Positions 8,084 to 15,660 of a stretch of DNA of 18,448 nucleotides are shown here, in pieces (position 1 is the first letter of the stretch; every line of letters starts with the position of its first letter). The DNA lies in NCBI GenBank assembly GCA_964544765.1, contig CAZJDM010000091.1, positions 1-18,448 on the forward strand. The letters are read 5' to 3'. Under the pieces are notes generated by a model, which searched no databases, had not been told where the DNA came from, and was given only the letters and a program-made list of their open reading frames with translations. Source of the DNA: CAZJDM01 sp964544765 (GTDB lineage Bacteria; Bdellovibrionota_B; Oligoflexia; CAYFLR01). Made by a program: the position numbers and the translations under genes.

Positions 8084-8724
8084 TTTTTTTGCCCTCTTTG
8101 CTCACCGGGCCTATTTTGTTCACCGGGCTTATTTTGCTCGGGCATTACCAAGGATCGAGGTTTGGTGAATTTAAACTGTTTAGTCTCAGTAAAATAGACA
8201 ATTTTTTGGGCTCGTATGTGGGATTTTTCTTTATGAATCACCGGATTTCCCACCATAATAAACTTTTTGAGTTTAGGTAAAAAAGTTCCTTTTTCACAAT
8301 ACCCAATAGAATCCTCATTTTTAAAAATAACATCACCTAGAACTATTAATTTTTGAGGTTCATTAGGATTAGTGGTCCAAAACAATTTTGCTTCATTTGA
8401 TCGAATACTGATATCTTCCTGAATAATTTTTACCTTTCCTTTCAAATAGGAATAACCATCTAAATCACCCTCCTGGTGGTCCGCTTCATAGTATATCGGA
8501 TCTTCAATTTGAACATTAATTCCCTTTTTTCCTTTTTTTGTCTTACTCGCTTTGTTTGCTCTATTTGCTCTATTTGCTTTGTTTGTTTTGTTTGCCTTAT
8601 TTGTTTTACTATTACCTGCGCTCTTGCTATTATCTACATTCTTATTAGTACTCGCCATATTGTTAGGATTCACCAATAAAGCCAAAAATAAGAAGAGCAA
8701 AAGCCTAAAGTTTAAATTACTCAT
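8080..8724 (-). CDS. lptA: LptA/OstA-like periplasmic LPS transport protein with basic repeat linker
   Basis: Periplasmic bridge protein carrying LPS between LptC and LptD. The signal peptide is at residues 1 to about 24 (hydrophobic RLLLFLFLALLV, likely cut after NNMA). The OstA-like beta-jellyroll at about 71-190 has EADHQEGDLDG, YLKGKVKIIQEDISIRSNEA, VLGDVIFKNEDS and IRAQKIVYF. Between them, residues 38-64 form a low-complexity Asn/Lys/Ala/Arg repeat, strongly basic and not part of the usual family. The C-terminus has a second small repeat, PEQNKPGEQNRPGEQRGQKK. The start overlaps lptC by ATGA, and the end overlaps lptB by ATGA. The domain assignment rests on motif pattern and operon position. 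Confidence 0.88.
   Translation of the reverse strand: MSNLNFRLLLFLFLALLVNPNNMASTNKNVDNSKSAGNSKTNKANKTNKANRANRANKASKTKKGKKGINVQIEDPIYYEADHQEGDLDGYSYLKGKVKIIQEDISIRSNEAKLFWTTNPNEPQKLIVLGDVIFKNEDSIGYCEKGTFLPKLKKFIMVGNPVIHKEKSHIRAQKIVYFTETKQFKFTKPRSLVMPEQNKPGEQNRPGEQRGQKK
8533..8613 (-). repeat. Coding low-complexity repeat in lptA
   Basis: About 81 bp encoding LptA residues 38-64. Imperfect 9-bp-type units (AAACAAAGC, AATAGAGC and variants) give repeated Asn-Lys-Ala and Asn-Arg-Ala. Because the pattern is seen in both DNA and protein, expansion by slippage is the likely origin. Confidence 0.8.
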
Positions 8725-9350
8725 AACTGCATCCCTTGATAATTAGGGGATTTCTGATAATCCTCAGGATAAATATAACCTTTTACATTACCAGACACCA
8801 GAAATTCTTTTGTCTTTATATTAAACTTAAATTTATTACCTCTGGCAATAAACTGGTTGCTGATAAATTTAGTAGGATGATTGGATCGCATAACTTGTTC
8901 TTTAACTTCATAATCTATATGATCGGAAAAGAAACTATAAGTTTCGCTTTTACCTTCAACATTTTCCCAGACTTTTAGGGTTTCAGCTTCATAAGTTTCC
9001 AAAAAACCTGGTTTACTCTTCTTTCCAGCAATGTAAATTGTGGCTTTACCTCCCTTGACTACTAAAACATCACCTGAATCTTGATAAAATTTAAAAGTAG
9101 CGCCTTGATCAAAATAAATGGTCTGATCAGATCTAAAAACAGCCGACGAGGCTAACACCTGAAAATATATTTTACCGTTTTTAAATTTTTGGTGATCAAT
9201 ATCCTTGAAGCTCATACTTCCTTGATATAGTTGATGCCGCTTTAAGGAAGAAGATTTATCAACATGAATTCCTAATTGCTTACCAAAGTAAAAAATTAGT
9301 CCAGAAAAAGTAATAATGATTAATACAAAAACCAGTGTTCTAGACTTCAA
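8721..9350 (-). CDS. lptC: LptC-like LPS transport bitopic protein
   Basis: Inner-membrane-anchored periplasmic protein that passes LPS from LptB2FG to LptA. One N-terminal membrane helix is at residues 5-22 (TLVFVLIIITFSGLIFYFG). The rest is beta-rich with LptC/OstA features: FKNGKIYFQVLASSAVF, VLVVKGGKATIY, MRSNHPTKFISNQFIARGNK and FKFNIKTKEFLVSGNVKGYI. 209 aa is within the family range. The start codon is TTG 9350, with AAGGA six bases upstream; no other plausible start precedes the membrane helix. It overlaps the end of the acyltransferase gene by 11 nt and lptA by 4 nt. Confidence 0.9.
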   Translation of the reverse strand: MKSRTLVFVLIIITFSGLIFYFGKQLGIHVDKSSSLKRHQLYQGSMSFKDIDHQKFKNGKIYFQVLASSAVFRSDQTIYFDQGATFKFYQDSGDVLVVKGGKATIYIAGKKSKPGFLETYEAETLKVWENVEGKSETYSFFSDHIDYEVKEQVMRSNHPTKFISNQFIARGNKFKFNIKTKEFLVSGNVKGYIYPEDYQKSPNYQGMQL

Positions 9351-10296
9351 ATTTGATCCTTTTCCACCTTCTATGGAACCAAACCCACTGTTCTGGATAC
9401 TGCTTAATTATATCCTCAATAGCTTTTGTATACATAGCAGTATTTTTTAAAATATCATTATCAATTCCATTATCAATACCAATACTAGAAGATTTAACAT
9501 TATCAGAAGAAGAGATTAAATCAAAAGGCTTTTTAACAATAAATTCATAGGTTTTATCAGGTTTTAGCACGCAAAAACCGGCAATAACAGGGTTTTTTAA
9601 TTTTAACGCTAACTGGGCGGCACCTTTAGGAGTATAAGCTGGTTTACCAAAAAAATCTACATACACACCCGGAACCTTGGTACTCTGATCGATTAAAAAA
9701 CCAACTATTCCCGGTCTTTTTAAGGCTCTTAGCATATTGGTAGTTTTACCTTCTTTCCCTCTTAATAAAACCTGGATATTATACTTTTTTCGATGATTAG
9801 CAATTAATCGATTTACTCTGGGATCATATAACTCTTTAGCAACGGTGGAGGTAGGATATCCCTTCATGGTTAGCCAGATTGCTAACAGCTCCCAATTACC
9901 TATATGAGCAGATATAAAAACAGTACCTTTGTCCTGCTCTAAGATCTGATCTAAATATTTCTTAGAAGTTTCATCAATTGATACATACCTATCCAAATTT
10001 TTTACTATTTTATCGATTAGAAGTAAATCAGCGCCCGCTAGTCCAAAATGACGAAAAGTTCGCAAAGCCAACTTTTCTACTTGCTGTTTAGAATAATCGG
10101 GAAAAGCAATTTTAATATGCCGAAAGACTTTTTTACGCTCACTATAAAACAAATAATAAGCCAACGTAGCCCCGAATACACCAATTTTACGGCCCAGGTC
10201 TACGCTAAGTAGTTTAAAGAAATAAACTATAGCTATAATTAGCCAGTATTCTAAAATTCTCTTAATTGGTTTGAGAATCTTCTTAATTACAACCAT
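9340..10296 (-). CDS. LpxL/HtrB-family lipid A acyltransferase
   Basis: Transfers a secondary acyl chain to KDO-lipid A (or a related precursor) at the inner face of the inner membrane. The catalytic HX4E motif is HIGNWE at about residues 131-136. An N-terminal membrane helix is at about 17-33 (WLIIAIVYFFKLLSV). Family motifs follow: RKVFRHIKIAFPDYS-type region, KELYDPRVNRLI, GIVGFLIDQSTKVPGVYVDFFGKPA, and the end QWVWFHRRWK. An insertion at about 266-290 holds Ser/Asn/Asp repeats (SSSDNVKSSS, IGIDNGIDND). I chose ATG 10296 over TTG 10299; it begins 5 nt after the upstream stop, and no Shine-Dalgarno is visible. LpxL, LpxM and LpxP types cannot be told apart from this sequence alone. Confidence 0.9.
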   Translation of the reverse strand: MVVIKKILKPIKRILEYWLIIAIVYFFKLLSVDLGRKIGVFGATLAYYLFYSERKKVFRHIKIAFPDYSKQQVEKLALRTFRHFGLAGADLLLIDKIVKNLDRYVSIDETSKKYLDQILEQDKGTVFISAHIGNWELLAIWLTMKGYPTSTVAKELYDPRVNRLIANHRKKYNIQVLLRGKEGKTTNMLRALKRPGIVGFLIDQSTKVPGVYVDFFGKPAYTPKGAAQLALKLKNPVIAGFCVLKPDKTYEFIVKKPFDLISSSDNVKSSSIGIDNGIDNDILKNTAMYTKAIEDIIKQYPEQWVWFHRRWKRIKFEV

Positions 10297-10301
10297 CAAA
10301 G

Positions 10302-11354
10302 TTATGTATTTGTGCTAACATCAGAAGAACGCGATTCAGATGACTTACTACTACTAAAAGGATTGGGTTGTGGAGGTATCCAAGTGTTTCTTACAGAAGC
10401 CCCTTCGATTGCTTTAATAGCAATTTGTTGTACCTGATTACCAACATCATTGTTCTTAGAAGTAATTTGATCAATCATTGCCTCTTGTTCTTTAATTTTA
10501 GCGCGCAAAGAATTTATGGTTTGGTCTAATAATTTTCGTTCTCCAGTGTTTTGTGATTCTGTGAGTTGGATCTTGTGATTAAATTCTGTTTCTAATTGAT
10601 CTTGGACCTCTTTTTTAGCTTCTTCAACTGTTTTGTTCAATTTTTCAGGAAACTCTATAACCTGTTTACGAAGATCATTTAATTCCTGCTCACTTTCTGT
10701 AAGGCTCTTTTCTCTTTCCGCAATTGACTTTTCAAATTCAGCTTTTTTAAGTATCAATTCCTGTTCCAACGACTTCTTTTTTTGTTCATATGCATCTGTT
10801 TCTCGTTCTCTCTTCAGCTTAAGCTTATATTGATATTCTTCTTCTTCCCTCTTACGAGTTTTAGATTCTTCTTTTTGTTTTTCAACTTGCTCTTTTTCAT
10901 AAGTTTCTTGTTCAAGTTCCCAGTTCTTACGTATTATTTCCATTTCATTTTCAAAATGTTCTTTTTTCTCTTTTTGAGCTAATAATAACGCCGACAAAGA
11001 ATCTGCATTGGATTTTATTCCATATATTGCTTCTAAATGTTGATTTTCTATTTGAACCGCTGTTTGTAGACTGCTAAACTTCTTATGTTCAGCTAACATT
11101 CTTTCTTCTAAAACATCTAAATTTTTTCCTAATTCTAATTTTAAATCCGCTAAAGAAGTAATAATTTTCTCTCCAGTTGTACTTGCTGCTCGATCAATTA
11201 GATCTTTATTTTCTTTCTTTTTACTTTCCACCTTTGGGTGAGTTTGCTTTTTCTCACGCACTTTAGTAAGTAATTCTCGGTAAGCATTTAAAATATCTGT
11301 TTTTCGAGATTTCTCGGTTACTTCTTCATGATTTATATTGTCTTTCTGGCTCAT
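10302..11354 (-). CDS. Uncharacterised long coiled-coil protein, 350 aa
   Basis: I do not recognise a named family, though the ordered blocks look like a widespread conserved coiled-coil hypothetical. Residues about 60-315 are almost continuous coiled coil rich in Glu, Lys and Gln, including EEEEYQYKLKLKRERETDAY, LEQELILKKAEFEKSIAERE and ELNDLRKQVIEFPEKLNK. A conserved-looking short motif, QVQQIAIKAIEGAS (307-320), follows. The C-terminal tail is Pro/Ser-rich (WIPPQPNPFSSS). There is no signal peptide or membrane segment. Translation is expected to be strong: AGGAGGTGA sits 3 nt before the ATG, the best Shine-Dalgarno in the window. It lies between kdsD and the lipid A acyltransferase gene, so a scaffold role in envelope synthesis is possible but not shown. 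Confidence 0.85.
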   Translation of the reverse strand: MSQKDNINHEEVTEKSRKTDILNAYRELLTKVREKKQTHPKVESKKKENKDLIDRAASTTGEKIITSLADLKLELGKNLDVLEERMLAEHKKFSSLQTAVQIENQHLEAIYGIKSNADSLSALLLAQKEKKEHFENEMEIIRKNWELEQETYEKEQVEKQKEESKTRKREEEEYQYKLKLKRERETDAYEQKKKSLEQELILKKAEFEKSIAEREKSLTESEQELNDLRKQVIEFPEKLNKTVEEAKKEVQDQLETEFNHKIQLTESQNTGERKLLDQTINSLRAKIKEQEAMIDQITSKNNDVGNQVQQIAIKAIEGASVRNTWIPPQPNPFSSSKSSESRSSDVSTNT

Positions 11355-11386
11355 ATATCACCTCCTAATTAACTTTCTATGTTAAA

Positions 11387-12352
11387 TCAAATAATTTTAT
11401 GCTGCACGATATCGTGTAAATGAATTAAACCTACTATTTTATCGGAATTACCTTCTTCAGTCACAAATAAAACCGTTATTTTATGCTTTTCCATTATATG
11501 CAAAGCTGTTTCAGCGAGTTCTAATTTATCGATTGTTTTAGGTTTCTTATTCATTAGGTCAACAGCTTTCAATTTCATTGAATTAGCGCCATGATTTTTG
11601 AAGGCTCTTCTTAAATCACCATCACTAATAACACCTAACAATTGCCCTTCCTTATTAAAAACACCGGCTATACCAAAATTAGGCCCGGACATAGTTAAAA
11701 TGATCTTTTCCATACTATCTTCTTCGAGTACTCGTGGTAATTCGGATTCTAGATGCATTAGGTCAGAAATTCTGGTCAATAGCCTTTTACCAATAGCTCC
11801 ACCCGGATGAAAACGAGCAAAATCCTCTTCTGTAAATCCACGTTTTTTAAGTAACATAACTGATAAAACATCTCCAAAAGCCAAAGTTACTGTAGAACTA
11901 ACCGTAGGAACAAAAGGCAAGGGACCTATTTCTTTTTGCACGTGGATATCTATTACAACATTACTTTGTTGAGCTAAGGTTGATTTGGGTTTACCGGTCA
12001 GTAAGATAATAGGAAGATTCATCCGTTTAAAAGCTGGAAAAATGTCCAAAAGTTCCTTGGTTTCACCACTATAAGCTATAGTTAAAATTGTATCTCCATC
12101 AGCCAAAACTCCTAAATCTCCATGATAAGCCTCTCCTGGATGTAAAAATACCGATTGGGTACCTGTGCTGGTTAAAGTAGCTGAAATTTTACGTCCAACT
12201 AATCCACTTTTACCCATACCGGTAACAATAACCTTTCCTGGACGAGAATAGATCAGTTCAACCGCTTTTAAAAATCCATCATCTAAAAATTCTGCGGCAT
12301 ATTCGATAGCCTTAGATTCAGCTAATAAATACTCTCTAGCTTCTGACAACAT
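11387..12352 (-). CDS. kdsD: Arabinose-5-phosphate isomerase (SIS + 2 CBS)
   Basis: Converts ribulose-5-phosphate to arabinose-5-phosphate, the first step of KDO synthesis for LPS. The SIS domain covers residues 1 to about 190: VTGMGKSGLVGRKISATLTS, LHPGEAYHGDLG (70-81), YSGETKELLDI, Glu141 and FHPGGAIGKRLL (181-192; His182 matches the catalytic His). Two CBS domains cover about 196-321. The segment PLPFVPTVSST departs slightly from the usual CPLGLAPT. 321 aa is normal. ATG 12352 has GGAG about six bases upstream. The start region is itself the end of a tandem repeat (12354-12472). The kpsF capsule paralogue is an alternative name; the LPS context favours kdsD. Confidence 0.95.
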   Translation of the reverse strand: MLSEAREYLLAESKAIEYAAEFLDDGFLKAVELIYSRPGKVIVTGMGKSGLVGRKISATLTSTGTQSVFLHPGEAYHGDLGVLADGDTILTIAYSGETKELLDIFPAFKRMNLPIILLTGKPKSTLAQQSNVVIDIHVQKEIGPLPFVPTVSSTVTLAFGDVLSVMLLKKRGFTEEDFARFHPGGAIGKRLLTRISDLMHLESELPRVLEEDSMEKIILTMSGPNFGIAGVFNKEGQLLGVISDGDLRRAFKNHGANSMKLKAVDLMNKKPKTIDKLELAETALHIMEKHKITVLFVTEEGNSDKIVGLIHLHDIVQHKII

Positions 12353-12353
12353 G

Positions 12354-12472
12354 TTTACTCCAATGTTCTGACAATAAATTTACTCCAATGTTTTAACAAT
12401 ATATTTACTCTGATGCATAAACAACATGTTTACTTGGATGTTTTAACAATGTGTTTACTCCGATGTTTTGGA
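12354..12472. repeat. 25-bp tandem repeat, about 4.8 copies, over the pyrG-kdsD junction
   Basis: Exact 25-bp units start at 12354, 12379, 12404 and 12429, with a 19-bp partial at 12454. Each begins TTTACTCC (or CT/TG/CG variants) and continues with ATGTTTTAACAAT or similar. Variation is limited to a few bases per unit. On the coding strand the unit reads roughly ACATTGGAGTAAACATGTTG, which is the kdsD Shine-Dalgarno plus start codon. The rightmost copy contains the pyrG stop codon (TCGGAGTAA), and the kdsD 5' coding sequence continues as a degenerate unit (TTGTCAGAA). Confidence 0.92.
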
Positions 12473-14086
12473 TTTACTGTTATAATCTAACGCGGATTTG
12501 ATAAAATTGACAAATAGAGGCGCTGGATTTCGAGGAGATGACTTAAACTCGGGATGAAACTGACAACCTATAAACCAAGGATGATCAGTAATTTCAATAA
12601 CTTCAACTAATTTCTTGTCTGGCGAAAGGCCACTAAAAATAAAACCCTTTTGCTCAAACTGCTCGCGATATTGGTTATTGAACTCATAGCGATGACGGTG
12701 CCTTTCATGGATTATCTTACTATTTCCATAACTCTTAAAGGCGACTGACCCTTTGTTCAAATGACATTCATAGGATCCCAAACGCATAGTGGCGCCTTTA
12801 TCGGTAATTGACCTTTGTTCCGGCATGTAATGAATAATTTGGTCCTTGGCCTTTGGTTCGAGTTCCTCACTAGTAGCATCTTCAATATTACAAACATTTT
12901 TGGCAAACTCAATACATGCCACTTGCATACCTAAGCAAATTCCTAAAAACGGAACCCGGTTTTTACGAGCGTATTCGATAGCAATTAATTTACCATCAAT
13001 TCCTCTATCACCAAATCCACCTGGAATTAGTACCCCCGAACTGCCTGCTATTTTTTTATCAACATTTTCAGATGTAAGGGATTCTGAATTAATATATTTG
13101 ATATTAACCTTGGCTTCCTGAGATATACCACCATGAGTTAACGCTTCAGATACACTTTTATACGACTCGGTTAAACCGGTATATTTACCAATTAATGCAA
13201 TTTGAATATCTTGTTTAGGGTATTCCATACGGTCCAAGAAAGATTTCCAAGGTTTCATATTTGGCGCGGCTGTCCAAATACCCAAATGTTCAACAATTTG
13301 ATCATCCAACCCTTGACGATGGTACAATAAAGGTATTTTATAAATATTATCAACATCACATGCCTCTATAACCGATCCTTCAACAACATTACAAAAGAGG
13401 CTAATTTTTCTACGCAAATCTGGACTAATTGTCTTTTGACTACGACAAATTAAAAAGTTAGGCTGTAAACCAATTTCCCTAAGCTTTTGGACACTGTGTT
13501 GTGTAGGTTTGGACTTCAATTCGCCAGAACAATCAATGAAAGGGATCAAAGTTACATGGATAAAACACACATCCTCACGCGGAAATTCGAGTCTAAGCTG
13601 CCGAATAGCTTCAAGAAAAGGCAAACCCTCTATATCTCCGACGGTTCCACCTATCTCAATAATAGATACATCAACTCCTTCACTAGCCTCAAAGACCTTT
13701 CGCTTTATCTCATCAGTAATATGGGGAATAACTTGGATGGTTCCCCCTAAATATTTACCTTTTCGCTCGTTTTGAATCACCTGAGCATAGATTTGACCAG
13801 CGGTAAAACTGTTTTTCTTGGATAAGATAGCGTTAGTAAATCGAGAATAATGACCTAAATCAAGGTCTGTTTCGGCTCCATCATCTGTTACAAATACCTC
13901 TCCATGCTGATAAGGGCTCATTGTGCCTGGATCAACATTGATATATGGGTCCATTTTGGTAAGGGCTATCTTTAACCCGCGCATCTCAAGCAAAGAACCA
14001 ATAGAAGCGGCGGCAATTCCTTTACCGATTGACGAAACTACCCCCCCAGTAACAAAGATAAATTTTGGTTTTCGTTTCTTATTCAT
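12455..14086 (-). CDS. pyrG: CTP synthase
   Basis: Makes CTP from UTP, ATP and glutamine; CTP also feeds CMP-KDO for LPS. The N-terminal synthetase domain (1 to about 270) has FVTGGVVSSIGKGIAAASIG, KMDPYINVDPGTMSPYQHGE, EIGGTVGDIE and a conserved QHSVQKLREIG. The class I glutamine amidotransferase domain (about 290-535) has PGGFGDRG, nucleophile Cys384 (FLGICLGMQ), and His511 and Glu513 (CQFHPEFKS). 543 aa is the family length. The start is ATG 14086 with a weak AGGG about 10 nt upstream. It is probably first in the minus-strand cluster, next to the accessory region. A run of seven G near codons 14-15 is normal coding sequence. Confidence 0.98.
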   Translation of the reverse strand: MNKKRKPKFIFVTGGVVSSIGKGIAAASIGSLLEMRGLKIALTKMDPYINVDPGTMSPYQHGEVFVTDDGAETDLDLGHYSRFTNAILSKKNSFTAGQIYAQVIQNERKGKYLGGTIQVIPHITDEIKRKVFEASEGVDVSIIEIGGTVGDIEGLPFLEAIRQLRLEFPREDVCFIHVTLIPFIDCSGELKSKPTQHSVQKLREIGLQPNFLICRSQKTISPDLRRKISLFCNVVEGSVIEACDVDNIYKIPLLYHRQGLDDQIVEHLGIWTAAPNMKPWKSFLDRMEYPKQDIQIALIGKYTGLTESYKSVSEALTHGGISQEAKVNIKYINSESLTSENVDKKIAGSSGVLIPGGFGDRGIDGKLIAIEYARKNRVPFLGICLGMQVACIEFAKNVCNIEDATSEELEPKAKDQIIHYMPEQRSITDKGATMRLGSYECHLNKGSVAFKSYGNSKIIHERHRHRYEFNNQYREQFEQKGFIFSGLSPDKKLVEVIEITDHPWFIGCQFHPEFKSSPRNPAPLFVNFIKSALDYNSKSKTSE

Positions 14087-14302
14087 AATTCTAATGCCCT
14101 AGGCGAAAGTACCAAAACGATTAATTTTATACAACGGTTTTTTCAGATGAATTTGAATGATCAAAATTATAAATTGTACGCTGTAAAGTGTGGTAAAATA
14201 TATAACTGATTGATATAGAGGAAGCTGCTTATTTATATTCTAATATTTATTCTATATCTATTCTGTATTATAGATAATAGTCAGGTATATATCTGTAATT
14301 GA

Positions 14303-14330
14303 TTGACTTAATCTATTCTATATTTATATA
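14303..14330 (+). promoter_or_regulatory. Candidate sigma-70 promoter ahead of the HTH/Fic remnant
   Basis: TTGACT at 14303-14308 (5 of 6 to consensus), a 16-base spacer and TATATA at 14325-14330. It lies 47 bp before the ATG at 14377. The surrounding 290-bp gap (14087-14376) is very AT-rich, so a chance match is possible. A short imperfect inverted repeat, GATTACA/TGTAACC at about 14352-14374, sits between this promoter and the ORF. I see no other feature in the gap. Confidence 0.4.
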
Positions 14331-14376
14331 GTTTATATTAATTTAATAATAGATTACAAAAAATAAATGTAACCTG

Positions 14377-14526
14377 ATGTCTAAGCGCTTTGACAGCATC
14401 CAATTACAAGAAAACTTACTTCGTTTTATCAGAAGAGAAGGATCTGTAACCGCTAAAGCTACTTGTGCTGAACTAAACATAAGTCAGCCAGTCATTTCTA
14501 GACTCGTGACCAAATTAAAAAAATAA
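14377..14526 (+). pseudogene. Remnant: N-terminal winged-HTH, 49 codons
   Basis: Encodes 49 residues with a helix-turn-helix: ENLLRFIRREGSVTAKATCA, then ELNISQPVISRLVTKLKK before a stop. The SQP-x-I-SRL recognition helix resembles the N-terminal HTH of HipA-like (YjjJ-type) proteins, in which it precedes a long kinase domain that is absent here. The ORF ends just after a run of seven A. Adding one A there would continue the frame as INKERSILTK into the Fic fragment starting at about 14556. So this and the next feature were probably one gene, broken by a frameshift and probably also an internal deletion. No good Shine-Dalgarno. A small stand-alone regulator is less likely. Confidence 0.6.
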
Positions 14527-14555
14527 ATAAAGAAAGGTCCATCCTCACTAAATCT

Positions 14556-14798
14556 GTGTCTGCAAATCTTTTATTTGCCTTCCTTCAACCTTTTTGTGAT
14601 GGGAATAAACGAACCTCACGTATTTTAGGTAATGCGGTTTTACTTTCAAATAATGCCCTACCGATTTCTTTCATTCATACACCAAAAGAAGAATATATTA
14701 AGAGCATTTTATTCTTTTATGAGAAACAAATTCCAACTTATTTTATGCAGTTATTTCTGAAAGAAATGAATCAATCGTTTATTGAATATATTGGATAA
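14556..14798 (+). pseudogene. Remnant: C-terminal part of a Fic domain
   Basis: Fic proteins transfer AMP or other phosphate-containing groups to target proteins. This 80-residue fragment holds only the end of the domain: FLQPFCDGNKRTSRILGNAV (about 9-28), then an end resembling the Fic C-terminal helices (EEYIKSILFFYEK, FMQLFLKE). The catalytic His of HPFxDGNKR is Gln, so it would be inactive even if made. The N-terminal Fic helices are missing. The frame is open back to 14502 without a proper start (GTG 14556 has no RBS). It overlaps the 3' end of the convergent abiEii gene by 20 bp. Together with the preceding HTH fragment it looks like a decayed or chimeric gene. Confidence 0.75.
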
Positions 14799-15660
14799 AT
14801 TGCCTAGTTTTCTCTATCAGATCATTAAAAAATTGTAAACTCCACACATCTATTGCTTCACGACGTTTTAAAAACGGTTCAACATCCCTCTTAGCTTTCT
14901 GCCAATCGACCGAGTTGATTTTTTCTCTTAATAATTTTTTAACATCGCTGTCAGTCAAAGGTCTACTCTTATCCCAATCATCAGTTTGCACCAGCCTTGC
15001 TTCTAAATGAGTTAAACTATAAGGAGTATCCCTCCCAACGTACCATACCCAATCGTAGTAATCTCGTCCCTTAACTCGATCCTTCCAAGCTCTGGCTAAT
15101 ATAGCATGCAATTTACCAGCAAAAAGACTTTCCATTGTCATGGTTTTAACTTGGAAGGGAATCGGCTGAAGTAAGTGCAGAACTCTTGTTTCAAAAAAAC
15201 CGGGAGGATCGGTATCTAATTCGATCTTTATCTTTAATAGTTCCGAGCTTTGAATATGTTCTACTATATCTGGTGGTATCTTTGCCTTTAACATATGTAT
15301 TACCGTATTGAGTTTAATAAAAGCAGATTCTATTGCCGTACTCATCTTTTTCTTTTTAGTAGCCATTTCAACTTCAAAACCAAAGGCTCTAAGTTCATCA
15401 CTAACGAATTTCAAATAAGGTAATAAGTCAAAATCTGCATTGGCTTCTAATAAGGAGAAATCTAAATCTTCCGAAAAACGGTCCAATTTATATAAAATCC
15501 TTAAAGCCGATCCACCATAGAATAAAGCATGCTCAAAAAACTTCGATCTCCATAATCCCAGCAAAGCAATTTCTTGTACAATTTCTTTTAATGCATTCAC
15601 ATATTGTTCACGATTTTTACAGTGATATTGTTCGAGCATGGCTAAAATAGCTTCATCCAT
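14779..15660 (-). CDS. AbiEii-type nucleotidyltransferase toxin (type IV TA)
   Basis: Toxin of an AbiE-type system; characterised relatives are nucleotidyltransferases (AbiEii binds GTP, and MenT-type relatives modify tRNA 3' ends), and the pair can give abortive infection against phage. Key motifs are all visible: GGSALR (49-54), the metal-binding pair in RFSEDLDF (61-68; Asp65, Asp67), Lys145 in KIKIELD, and LFAGKLHAILARAWKDRVKGRDYYD pattern at 179-203 with the Lys and Asp residues. 293 aa is full length, with no disrupted motif, so activity is expected. The start overlaps the antitoxin stop by 8 nt (ATGGATGA), indicating coupling. Its target cannot be read from sequence. Confidence 0.93.
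   Translation of the reverse strand: MDEAILAMLEQYHCKNREQYVNALKEIVQEIALLGLWRSKFFEHALFYGGSALRILYKLDRFSEDLDFSLLEANADFDLLPYLKFVSDELRAFGFEVEMATKKKKMSTAIESAFIKLNTVIHMLKAKIPPDIVEHIQSSELLKIKIELDTDPPGFFETRVLHLLQPIPFQVKTMTMESLFAGKLHAILARAWKDRVKGRDYYDWVWYVGRDTPYSLTHLEARLVQTDDWDKSRPLTDSDVKKLLREKINSVDWQKAKRDVEPFLKRREAIDVWSLQFFNDLIEKTRQFIQYIQ

Noticed and set aside
8476..8746. Plus-strand ORFs rich in Phe/Cys/Leu opposite lptA as membrane peptides
   Set aside because: They are the antisense reading of the lptA repeat linker and signal peptide.
10633..10982. Plus-strand hydrophobic ORFs opposite the coiled-coil gene
   Set aside because: They are antisense shadows of Glu/Lys codons, which read as Phe/Leu/Ser on the other strand.
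12354..12472. 25-bp repeats as an origin iteron array
   Set aside because: They coincide with gene start and stop signals; there is no replication gene or DnaA-box cluster beside them.
14041..14047. Run of seven C (G on the coding strand) near the 5' end of pyrG as a phase-variation tract
   Set aside because: It encodes the conserved Gly-Gly of VTGGVVSSIG in an essential enzyme; switching it off would be lethal in most conditions.
14087..14100. GGGC near the pyrG start as a reiterative-transcription control site like that of Bacillus pyrG
   Set aside because: That mechanism is known in Gram-positives and needs the GGGC at the transcript start plus an attenuator; I see no attenuator, and the start of transcription is unknown.
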